Source: DAOVRL01 sp964459805 (lineage in GTDB: Bacteria; Planctomycetota; Phycisphaerae; Sedimentisphaerales; Anaerobacaceae). Taken from it: a DNA stretch of 20,381 bases. The notes beneath the pieces are model-generated. The model worked only from the letters and a program-made list of their open reading frames with translations, searched no databases and was not told where the DNA came from. Below are positions 6,558 through 16,500 of this stretch, piece after piece. The position numbers and the translations under genes are program-made. Where the stretch lies: NCBI GenBank assembly GCA_964459805.1, contig CAYWOD010000040.1, positions 1 to 20,381 of the forward strand, read 5' to 3'. Each line of letters begins with the position of its first letter. The first letter of the stretch is position 1.

Positions 6558-9500
6558 CTATAGATGCCTGCAAAATGGCCCAAGCTTCGACAATACTCAA
6601 CGAGACAAACCAATGTCCGAGCAAGATTCTGTGGGTCAATCTTCCAGGTAATGTATGCAACCTAAGCTGTGAATATTGTTACGCAGGTTCACACAAGGGG
6701 GGGACGCCGGGTAAGTTCCCCTATTCAATTGATTATATGCTTAAGTGTTTTGCTGTCGAACGATTTGGAGGTCCTGTTTTTTTTGCAGGTGCATCAGCCG
6801 GCGAGACACTTTTGACTAAAGATATAGTTCCTCTTACTGAAGGCATGCTTTCTAAAGGGCATGTTGTCTCTTACACAACAAATATGACTGCTACGTCGGT
6901 GCTCAAGCAACTTTGTGAGTTCCCGGCAGGTCTGCGTTCGGGATTAGAACTTGATGCATCGCTGCATTATTTAGAGTTGAAAAAGCTAAACATGCTTGAC
7001 AAGTATTTTGAAAATCTGAACATGCTGAAAAACGCCGGCATTTCAATTGCTATCTTTCTCGTAATTTCTGATCATTACATCCCTTATCTGCGAGAGATTA
7101 GTGATTTGTGCCAAGAAAAAATCGGATTGTTGCCAATTGCCGGGGCTATGAGAGACTACGACAAGAAGGGGGGCAAGGTGAAAAAAGACTATTCGCAAAT
7201 AGACGGAATTGTGAAGGAGACATGCGATGTCAGACAGTGGGAATTGCAGAAACGTATCTACGGCCACAAGCGCATGGAATTCTGTCACGCGGGAGAATAC
7301 TCTGTAAATGTGAATCTTGCTAATGGCGCATATCGTAAGTGCTGGAATTATGGAGAGTTGGGGAATATATTCAATGATCCCAATGAGCCTGTGAAATTTG
7401 AGCCTGTTGGCAAATGTCCTTTTTACGATTGCGTTTGTGCCAGCTATCTCTGCTGGGGGCTTATACCGCAATTAGAGGTGCCAACACATTCTCGGATATA
7501 CTTTACGAAGGACTCAGTTTCACAACGTGTGTGGAATTTCATGAACTCCAAAATCAACGAGCCCAATACCCCCAAGGCGGATATTTGCGGCCCCAATGTA
7601 GATATGGAAAGCCAAAAACCACCGGCTGATCCGACTGAAAGCGACGATTCCCGAGTTGTCTGCGCAGAAGAAGCTGACTGGGACAATTTGTGGAAAGAGG
7701 ATTTTACATACGGGCCCGTGCATGGATGGGAGAAAGAGATATTCACTACGATAGCCGAATTGCTGAGGGATATTGAAAGCCCGAAGATTCTGTCCGCCGG
7801 CTGCGGAAGAGGACTTATAGACTATTGGCTTGTCAGCGTTTTCGGGTATCATGTGACGCTTTTGGATTTGTCACAACAGTGCATTGCAAATCTCCAGTGC
7901 TCTTTCGGCCAACTCGATAAGAGCAAGTATTCTCTCTGCCATGGCTCCGTATTTAACGTTCCTTATGCGAACGGAACTTTTGATTTGGTCTGGAATGAGG
8001 GTGTCTTGGAACACTTTAGTGACTCCGAATACCGTAAGGCCCTTATAGAGATGGCAAGAGTATCGAAGAAATTTGTATTAGTGGATGTTCCCAACGGTCG
8101 CTGCAAGCCCTATATGCTCTCGAAGCAATGGCTGGAAGAAAACGGGATGTGGAACTGGGGATATGAAAACCCAAAGACTTCAATGAGAGGCGATTTTGAA
8201 ACGGCGGGGATCAAAGTGCTGATTGAACGACCAATAGGGAATAAGAAAACGATCAGCAATTATATAGACATGGTTCCCGCTGAACATCGCAGTGCCGTTG
8301 TCGATCAATTAAGTCAAGAAGACTATGAGGTTTATCCACACCTGCTTACGATCGGAGAACTCGCCCGGCCAACGGATAAGCGGCAAGCAGAACTGGACTA
8401 CTGGATTGGTCTTTCAAGGGAGCTGGCGAAGGATTGCACGACTGATGCCCAAAAGAGACAGGCTCTGCTGAAAGTGTGCCATGAGAAGGCGTTTCCGCGA
8501 TACAAAGAATGCTTAGGCGTCGAAGATAACAGCTTCGTTGGAAAGAAGATACTTGATGTCGGATGTGGGCCTCATTGTGGAATCATCGGATTCACGGGAT
8601 GCGAAAAGTATGGTGCCGACCATTTGGTTGACGCGTACAGGGAGATCGGATATCCCCTCTCCGACCACGGGGTGGAGTATAGCAACTGCAAATCAGAGGA
8701 TATGCCCTTCGATAACGATTTCTTTGATGTGGTGATATGCGTCAATGCTTTGGATCATGTCGATGATTTGGAAAAGACAGTCAAAGAGATATCAAGGGTG
8801 CTCAAACCCGGAGGCAAACTTATCGGTCAGTTCAATTTTCGCGAGAGCCCCACGAGAACAGAACCGGTTTGCCTGAATCATGAAACGGTGTCAGGACTTT
8901 GTCAAACCAATCAACTCCAATTACGCAGCGCCGTATATCAATATTCTATGCCGGAGGCGAAAGAGGACAGGTATTATTATGAGTTTGAGAAAGCGGCTGA
9001 GAAACTGCCTGTTGGCCACGGCATTCATTTAGCCGAGCGGTTCTTAGAGCAGTGCATACGCGACGGCCTCGCTCATTCCTATGACGTGATCAAGAAGGTC
9101 TGGGTCAAACCTTATCCGGAGGTCACCGGTTATCTGCTTTCGTATTTTGCAAATGATGCACAACGAAATGATATTCCACCCGCTATTATAAAGGCGGCGG
9201 ACAAGCTGATCGGCATCCAGAACGGTCGCGGTGGTCTTCCCAGCTTTTGTGATGAACACTATCTCTTCACATTTGACACGGGCCAAGTCATGCACGGTTG
9301 TGCGAGTCTGTTTAAGAAGACAGGCGAGAAGAAATACCTTGCCGCCGCGACAGCATGCGGCGAGTTCTTATGCGACATGCAGCTTCCGGACGGTTCTATG
9401 TTTCCTGTTTACGACCTGCGAAACGGCGCAAAATATGTTGATAACGACGGCACATGGGGCAACAGTTTCTCGCCCATTCAGGCCAAGAACATTGAGGGGC

Positions 9501-9961
9501 TGCTGCTTTTGTCGGGATTGACCTCAAACCAGAAGTACCCAACGGTCGCCCAAAAGCTTGCCCAATGGTCCAAGCAGCATTGCGACCTGACCTATACCCA
9601 TCCGGGGGCGTATTGCCTGGAGGGGCTCCTGGCAATCGGCGAGGAAGAATTTGTGCGTGATCGGCTGAAGGAAGAAATCATCCCTCGCATCGGCAGCAAC
9701 GGCTTCCTGGCTTACTCTGAGGATTTGCCGTATTCCTATGTTTCCGGGAGCGTCCAGATGGCGATACTACTGTTCAAGCTCGGATTCAAGGAAAACTCGA
9801 GGAGGATACTGGAGTGGGCCAGGGTCGTTCAGTCCAATCATTTTATGGGCGGCTTGTTTCAGTATGCGGGCAAAGACGGCGATCTTGACGACCATGTCCA
9901 TACGGAAATGAATTCCTGGGGAACAAAGTATTTTGCTCAACTGGAAAGGATGTGGCTATGA
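6551..9961 (+). CDS. Radical SAM / double methyltransferase / alpha-alpha-toroid fusion protein
   Basis: This is a 1136-residue cytosolic four-module protein. Residues of about 25-350 form a radical SAM domain: cluster motif C36-N-L-S-C40-E-Y-C43, a GASAGET block in place of GGEP, and a C-terminal cysteine group (FCHAGEY, RKCWNYG, KCPFYDCVCASYLCWG) that could hold an auxiliary iron-sulfur cluster. Residues of about 375-560 are a class I SAM methyltransferase (SAGCGRG around 415-421, then WNEGVLEH). Residues of about 640-810 are a second one (ILDVGCGP, Asp669-Gly673, then CVNALDHVDDL and LKPGGKL). Residues of about 822-1136 are helical repeats with LIGIQNGRGGLPSF, FDTGQVMHG and WGNSFSPIQ, like alpha/alpha-toroid domains of epimerase or six-hairpin glycosidase type. 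The start at 6551 has AAAGGA at a good distance and overlaps the previous gene by seven bases. The reaction is unknown; modification of a sugar or glycan is inferred from the neighbours. Confidence 0.8.
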   Translation: MLTIDACKMAQASTILNETNQCPSKILWVNLPGNVCNLSCEYCYAGSHKGGTPGKFPYSIDYMLKCFAVERFGGPVFFAGASAGETLLTKDIVPLTEGMLSKGHVVSYTTNMTATSVLKQLCEFPAGLRSGLELDASLHYLELKKLNMLDKYFENLNMLKNAGISIAIFLVISDHYIPYLREISDLCQEKIGLLPIAGAMRDYDKKGGKVKKDYSQIDGIVKETCDVRQWELQKRIYGHKRMEFCHAGEYSVNVNLANGAYRKCWNYGELGNIFNDPNEPVKFEPVGKCPFYDCVCASYLCWGLIPQLEVPTHSRIYFTKDSVSQRVWNFMNSKINEPNTPKADICGPNVDMESQKPPADPTESDDSRVVCAEEADWDNLWKEDFTYGPVHGWEKEIFTTIAELLRDIESPKILSAGCGRGLIDYWLVSVFGYHVTLLDLSQQCIANLQCSFGQLDKSKYSLCHGSVFNVPYANGTFDLVWNEGVLEHFSDSEYRKALIEMARVSKKFVLVDVPNGRCKPYMLSKQWLEENGMWNWGYENPKTSMRGDFETAGIKVLIERPIGNKKTISNYIDMVPAEHRSAVVDQLSQEDYEVYPHLLTIGELARPTDKRQAELDYWIGLSRELAKDCTTDAQKRQALLKVCHEKAFPRYKECLGVEDNSFVGKKILDVGCGPHCGIIGFTGCEKYGADHLVDAYREIGYPLSDHGVEYSNCKSEDMPFDNDFFDVVICVNALDHVDDLEKTVKEISRVLKPGGKLIGQFNFRESPTRTEPVCLNHETVSGLCQTNQLQLRSAVYQYSMPEAKEDRYYYEFEKAAEKLPVGHGIHLAERFLEQCIRDGLAHSYDVIKKVWVKPYPEVTGYLLSYFANDAQRNDIPPAIIKAADKLIGIQNGRGGLPSFCDEHYLFTFDTGQVMHGCASLFKKTGEKKYLAAATACGEFLCDMQLPDGSMFPVYDLRNGAKYVDNDGTWGNSFSPIQAKNIEGLLLLSGLTSNQKYPTVAQKLAQWSKQHCDLTYTHPGAYCLEGLLAIGEEEFVRDRLKEEIIPRIGSNGFLAYSEDLPYSYVSGSVQMAILLFKLGFKENSRRILEWARVVQSNHFMGGLFQYAGKDGDLDDHVHTEMNSWGTKYFAQLERMWL

Positions 9962-10527
9962 CGCAAGCAACTGCGTATGTATGGACGAAGGCAAGCCTGG
10001 CTTTTCAGGAAGTGCTGCAGCAATTCATCGAGAAGAGTTTCAATGTGCTCGAGATGGGTTCTTCGACGGGGCATATCTCTTTCAGGCTGGCACAACAGGG
10101 CTACAGGACCACACTGCTCGATACCCGCAAGGATGCTATCGAACAGGCCCGTGAGAATTTTGAGGCGGCGGGTCTAAACGCAAGGTTCTTTCTTGAGGAT
10201 TTTTTCTCGCATCAACTCAAATATGATTTTGTCTGGAACAGCGGTGTGATCCAGTGTTTCGACGATGCGGGAAAGATGCGATTGATAAGACACGCCGCCG
10301 AACTGACCGGCAGGTTTCTGCTCTTTTATCCCGATACGGACAATCCCATGAAGACAAGAGGGACTAATCGCCACGAGATTCCGGGCGTAGGGGATGCGGC
10401 GGAATATTCTGTCGAGAATGTTCCCCTGTTGTTTTCTTCGGCATACAGCAAGGTTTTGTTCGGCAGAATTTCAGGACCTGGAATCGAAATGCCCTTCGAT
10501 ATGCTTTGGATATATGGCCGGAATTGA
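9958..10527 (+). CDS. Class I SAM-dependent methyltransferase
   Basis: This small protein of 189 residues has a class I SAM-binding motif, VLEMGSSTGH (Glu32-Gly38), followed by LLDTRKDAIEQA (the acidic end of strand 2) and FVWNSGVIQCFDD, as in many methyltransferases acting on small molecules or sugars. The start is set at 9958 because GGAAAGGA lies seven bases upstream, whereas the GTG at 9952 would be too close. It overlaps the preceding fusion gene as ATGA, so the two are probably co-translated. It is the last gene before a 63-base gap and the giant reading frame. Its substrate is unknown; O- or N-methylation of a sugar is the contextual guess. Confidence 0.82.
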   Translation: MTQATAYVWTKASLAFQEVLQQFIEKSFNVLEMGSSTGHISFRLAQQGYRTTLLDTRKDAIEQARENFEAAGLNARFFLEDFFSHQLKYDFVWNSGVIQCFDDAGKMRLIRHAAELTGRFLLFYPDTDNPMKTRGTNRHEIPGVGDAAEYSVENVPLLFSSAYSKVLFGRISGPGIEMPFDMLWIYGRN

Positions 10528-10590
10528 TGCACGGCTGAAAACGTATTCTTAAGAGTAATACAACAGAGAAAATTTTCGGATACTCAGAAG
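10528..10590 (+). other. Short gap before the giant gene
   Basis: This 63-base AT-rich spacer is the largest gap in the operon. It has no clear terminator hairpin or promoter and only a poor ribosome-binding site (CAGAAG) before the ATG at 10591. The giant gene is probably read from the same transcript. Confidence 0.4.
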
Positions 10591-13500
10591 ATGAAAATAG
10601 GCGTAATCGGATGGTATGGTCACCAAAACGCGGGAGACGAGCGCATACTCTATTGCCTCAGGCGCTTCTTCGAGGGGCAGGAATTCCTTGTCACTTCCGG
10701 CTTCGGTGATGCCGCAAAACGCATAGACGACCTCAATCGCTGCGATTACGTCCTGCTGGGCGGCGGAGGGCTTATATTAAGGGGGCTCAATACCTACGCC
10801 GAACTGATTGAACAAATGGAGCCGCCTCTTGGCTGCGTAGGCTTGGGCGTTGAAGCATACCACGACGACAATGCGGCATTCGTAGATGCTTTGAAGGCCA
10901 AAGCAGAGTTTATTCTTGTCAGAGATGCGGAGAGCCGCGAGTTGTTGCAGAATCATTTCAAAGTAATCGTAAGCTCAGATCTGGCATTCCTATATCCTCT
11001 GGACGTTGTAGAGCCGGCCGAGTCTGATACTTGTGGCGTTAATCTCAGGGATTGGTACTTTTGGAAGTGCGAACACGGCGGTGAGTACTATAAGCACATG
11101 ATGTCCCTGAGTCGATCCAATCCGGATATTGAAAAAGAATACCCCCATTGCAAATGGGAACCTGCCAAAGCTTTTAACATCATAAAAAAGAAGTTCTCCA
11201 ACTTGCTTGCTGTCCCCTTATGCTCTGAGAATAGCCCAAAGGCGGACCACGTGGTATTGAAGTCGTTTTTTGACAACGTGGACGAGGCAATTTTTCTGCC
11301 GAGGATTTACAATTCATTGAGGTATCTTATTGGGATGAGGCTGCATTCTTTGATTTTCGCCTGCCAAAGCGGGATTCCCTTCGTCTCCTTATCCTATCAG
11401 CCCAAGAATGAACGATTTTGCAGGGCGTTGGGATTGGAAAAACTATCCGTAGGCTTGTTTGATCTGAGCGAGTTGGATTCGGCCATTTCGGTAGTGAAGG
11501 ATTCTTACTCGCAACTGCGTGAAAAACTCATATTCGAACGTGACAGAGCTCACGCAGACATTACTTCTACAATGAATGAGATTCGCAGGTTGATGACCGG
11601 GCGTACCGCCGTTGGCGGGATTAGTCTGGAAGGGCCGGCAGAGTGCGACTGCAATTTCACCGACTCTTCATCTTCGGCGCCGAGAGTTTCGGTCGTCCTT
11701 CCAACGTATAATCATCTTCGGTTCCTGCCAAAAGCGGTCGAAAGCGTGTTGGCACAGACATTCTCGGATTTTGAACTTATAATCGTCAACGACGGCTCTA
11801 CCGACGGCACGCAGGAGTATCTCGATACGCTGAAAGACCCGCGTATTCGCATCATCGGCCAGGAAAATAAACATCTTCCCGAGGCGCTGAATGCCGGTTT
11901 TCGCACGGCTCGGGGAGAACTGCTCACCTGGATTTCAGCGGACAACTATTGCACGCCGGCATTCATCGAGGCTTTTGTCACCGCTTTGGATGCAAATCCA
12001 GACGTTGGCTTTGCATATTCTGCTTATGCATGGATGGATGAAAATGGTCAAATTGTTGGAAAACGCGAAAATAATGATGTTTCCTATCACAATCTCCTGG
12101 CCCACAACGCAGGTACCGCATCATTTATGTATAGAAGAATTTGCCAGAAAAGAGTAGGGCTTTACGATCCTGGACTGGTAGGGGCCGAAGACTGGGATAT
12201 GTGGCTGCGCATTATTGAGCAATTCCAAACAGTGTATGTACCTGAAGTTCTATATTACTACCGCCAGCACAAAGGCAGCATGACGGAAAGAATGCCTGAA
12301 GAGATACGGCGAGTCGGCCGAGAAGTTTTTCAAAAGGCTCTGAAGCGACGAAATTACGAATTGGACATGACGGATCTCTATCCCACGTTCGCGTTGTGCA
12401 AGGATCAGGAAGCTGCCAGATTTTATGCCTATTTCGATCTGGGAACTGCTCTCCTCCAATCGTCGTTCGCACCGGCCGAACTGGCGGCTCAAATGCTTGA
12501 AGGCGCCCTGTCGTTGTCCCCTGATTCATTAGAGGCAGCCGGCAATCTTGCCGTGGCGTACGCGCGGTCGGCACGCTGGGAAAAAGCAATTCCATTACTG
12601 GGCCAAATGATAAAAAGAGCTGAGAATCCCAAAGCTCTGAACCTATGCCGCGCAGTCGCCGAAGCACATCGAATGAACAATCCGGATACGCTCACAAGCA
12701 AACTCTTGTTCAAGACCGACAAAAAATCGGTAGAACTTTTTCAACTTGAAGAGAGCAGGAAACGTGTTTTCAGCTTCAGCGATCCCGATTTTCATGAAGA
12801 GCCGGCTTGGCCTTTGGTCAGCGTGATCATACCGTGTTACAACACCGCCGATTATTTGGGCGAGGCGATAGAAAGTGTATTAGCACAAACGTACGGTAAT
12901 TTTGAAGTGATCGTTGTCGATGATGGCTCAACGGACAATACGCCGCAGGTAGTGCGCTCGTTCGACGACAAGCGAATACGCTATGTATATCAGGACAATA
13001 AAGGATTGCCAGGGGCACGCAATACGGGCATACGTCATTCCAAAGGACAATATCTGGCTTTTCTTGATGCGGATGACTATTTCCTGCCCAACAAATTAAC
13101 AGATCAGGTTGCCTTTCTGGAGAGCCATCCGGACTTCGGCTTGGTCGCAGGGTGGCATTTGCGGGTAGATCAAAATGGCAGAATCATCAAAGAGTGTAAG
13201 TCCCGATCCGGCGAAGTATCTGTAGAAGAGCAGTTGGTGAATAATCGTTTCATTATTCATAGCACGTTAATTAGGCGAGACTGGGTCGTCCGGGCAGGTT
13301 GTTTTGATGAAAGCTTGCACGGTGCCGAAGAGTGGGATTTTCACAGTCGCCTTGCGATTGCCGGATGTCCGATGTATCGCACAAACGATTGCGTATGTGC
13401 ATATCGATTTGTACCAGGATCCCTTTCCACAGACATAGAATGTCAACTAAATGGTGCCAGGCAAGCGGCGAAAAAGATATTTTCCAGCCAAGACCTGTCT

Positions 13501-16500
13501 TCGGAATTGGCCGAATTGATGCCCAAAGTTATGGGATTCAAATATGTAAAGGCGGCAATTCCTTCTTATGCCTTGGGCAGAATTGATAAGGGACGCCAAT
13601 ATCTTGCCGCTGCGCTGACTTGGGATCCCTGCTTATGCCATAACAACTATCAAAGGATAATCAACTATCTCCTGTTTTGGTTCCGCCACGTTCGGTTCAA
13701 TTGCCCATCCCATCTTGTAGAATCAGTTTTTGACAATTTGCCCGCCGAGGCTGGGGGTATGCTGGCAATGAGAGAAGAAACACTACACAAGCTTGTGCAA
13801 GGAGGTACGACTATGTCATCATTAAGTGTCTCCGGCAATGCAGTGATTAATATGGACAAGGCCGATAAGGACAAGATTTATGAACGTTTGAACAAGTGCT
13901 ACTTCTCCGAGGAGTGCCATGAGAAAGAGGTCATTGAACATTTGCCTGAAATATTGAATGGGGCAAGGACTTTCGTGGACATAGGGGCCAGTCTCGGACA
14001 ATACACCTTCTATGCGAACAAATGTATGCAGGGAGCACAGATATTCGCAATTGAGGCCAACCCCATTCGCTTCGAGGAGTTGAAAAGGAATTGCTCAAAG
14101 TGGGAGTTATTGTCCACTAATAGGCTGACGCCCTTATTTGCCGCTGCATCGGACAAGGATGGGCGGGAGACATTCTATGTAACCAATTCGCCCACAACCG
14201 GCGCCCTGTTCAAACGTGATCTCTCAGCCGGATCTGTTGATTGGCACCCGACCACCGTTGATTGCGTAAGACTCGACAGCCTCTTCAGAGACAGCAGCCC
14301 TGATGTTGTGAAGATAGATGTAGAAGGCGCTGAGTTGAGAGTCCTCAAAGGAGCCACAAGGATACTCCGGGAAGGGAGAACAAAATTCCTTATCGAAGTG
14401 CACGGCGGAGCTGATCCCAAGGGGCAGAAGGATCCGGAGGAGGTCTTCAGGTTCATGGAATCCTTCGGTTACGCTCGTCTTAGTTTCTATGGCCGAAGTC
14501 TGTTTGTCAATAAAGTAGAGGCGAATGAGGAAACGGTCGAAGCTAAAAGCGAGGCTGTAAAGATAACAGGCTTGCAGACGCTCGCAAACAAATACGCCGG
14601 CAGGCGGGCATTTATCATTGGAAATGGTCCGAGCTTGAAATCAATGGACCTGACCAAACTGAAAAACGAAATCACCTTCGGAGTCAACAGCATCTTCTAC
14701 AACTTTGACAAAATGGGCTTCAAGCCGACATTCTATGTAGTTGAAGACAAGCTCGTCGCAGAAGACCGCGCCGAGGAGATAAAAGCCCTTACCAAAATGA
14801 CAAAAATCTTCGGAACTGAACTTCAATACTGCCTCGCCGGTTCGCTCGAAACAATATGGGCCGACGTAATCTACGATTTCACCGATTACCCGGGTTTCCC
14901 GAATTTTTCAGAAGATGCCGCAAAGTGCCTCTGGGTCGGCGGAACCGTCAGTTATTTGTGCATGCAGCTTGCCTATTATATGGGCTTTTCAGAGGTGTAT
15001 CTGGTGGGTTTTGATCATAATTATACGGTTCCGGACGATGCTAAGATCGAAGGGGCGGTCATCACGTCGAATTCCGACGACCCCAACCATTTCCATCCCG
15101 ATTACTTCGGCAAGGGAAAACGATGGCACGATCCGAGGACCGATCGAATGGAGCTTGCCTACAAACGCGCAAAGGAGATATTCGAGCGGGATGGACGAAA
15201 GATTTACAATGCCACCGCAGGCGGCAAACTCGAGATCTTTCCACGCCTCGATTACGAACGTTTGTTTGCCGGACAAAAAGATCTATCTGCTCTCTCCTCT
15301 AACCGCCCTTCTGCGGTTGAAGAGCCCTCTTCTGGTGATACTAACAGCAACCATAAAGTGCGAATTTCTGTCGTCGTATGCACTCACCGTAATCCGACTC
15401 TTCTAACCCAAACTCTTGATAGTCTAACCCTGCAGACCCTCAGCAAAGAGCTGTACGAAGTAATTGTGGTGGACAACAATTCGCAGGATAACACGAAAGA
15501 TGTGGTCGATGGCTACCTCTCCGTCAGGTACGTCCTTGAAGAAAAGTTGGGTCTTTCCCACGCGCGTAATACGGGCGTGCACAAGGCCCGGGGCGATATC
15601 ATAGCATTCATCGATGATGATGCGGAGGCCTCCCCGGGCTGGCTGCAGGCGTTACTCAACGTGTACGATAGCGTTCCCGATGCGTGGGCTGTTGGCGGCA
15701 AAGTGCTTCCGATTTGGGATGAGAAAAAGCCGGAGTGGCTTACGGAAGAATACTATCGATGTTTGAGCCTCTTGGAATGGGGCCAAGGTACCCGAGCTTT
15801 GCGTTGGCCGGAGAGAATTATTGGGACAAATTGTTCATTCAGGCGAGAAGTCTTCTCTGTCATAGGACACTTCAAACCTGAACTTGGGCGTATCGGCGAC
15901 CTCTTGCTGTCTTTCGAAGATACCGAAATTCAGCAGCGCATTCACGAGACAGATCATTCGGTATATTACAGCCCCGAGGCGACGGTGTATCATCACGTGC
16001 CCGCTTTTAGAATGACAGCAGAGTATTTCTGCAGCCGTTCTTTGGGAAATATTGTCTCGCAAATATTTATGACCCTGTCTCAAAGAGGCAAATCCGATGA
16101 GGTTTATCAATGTGTGAACAGATTTCGCAATATTGTCAACAGCGGTGCTGACCAATCAAATGAACCCGTGGAAGAGCAACTTTTGGAAAATGTACAGTCG
16201 GAATTTGTACTGGCACACCCTGATGTTCCACTTGAAACAAGAGTGAAGTTCATTTCCATGGCTGCAAGATATTATTTGCTACAAGAAAAGTATGAAAAAG
16301 CGGAGAAAAAGTGCGTTGAAGGGTTGGCGCTGCCAAGTTTGTCGAAGGCTCAAATTTGTAAGTTACTTCTACGATTAGCGAATGTTTATTTGAAACAGAA
16401 CAAGGAAGAGCAAGCGCGCGAGAAGCTTTATGAGGCACTGTGCACCGGCCCGATCGCCGGTGAAGAAGCGTATCAAACGTTTAAGGCGCTTGGAGAATAC

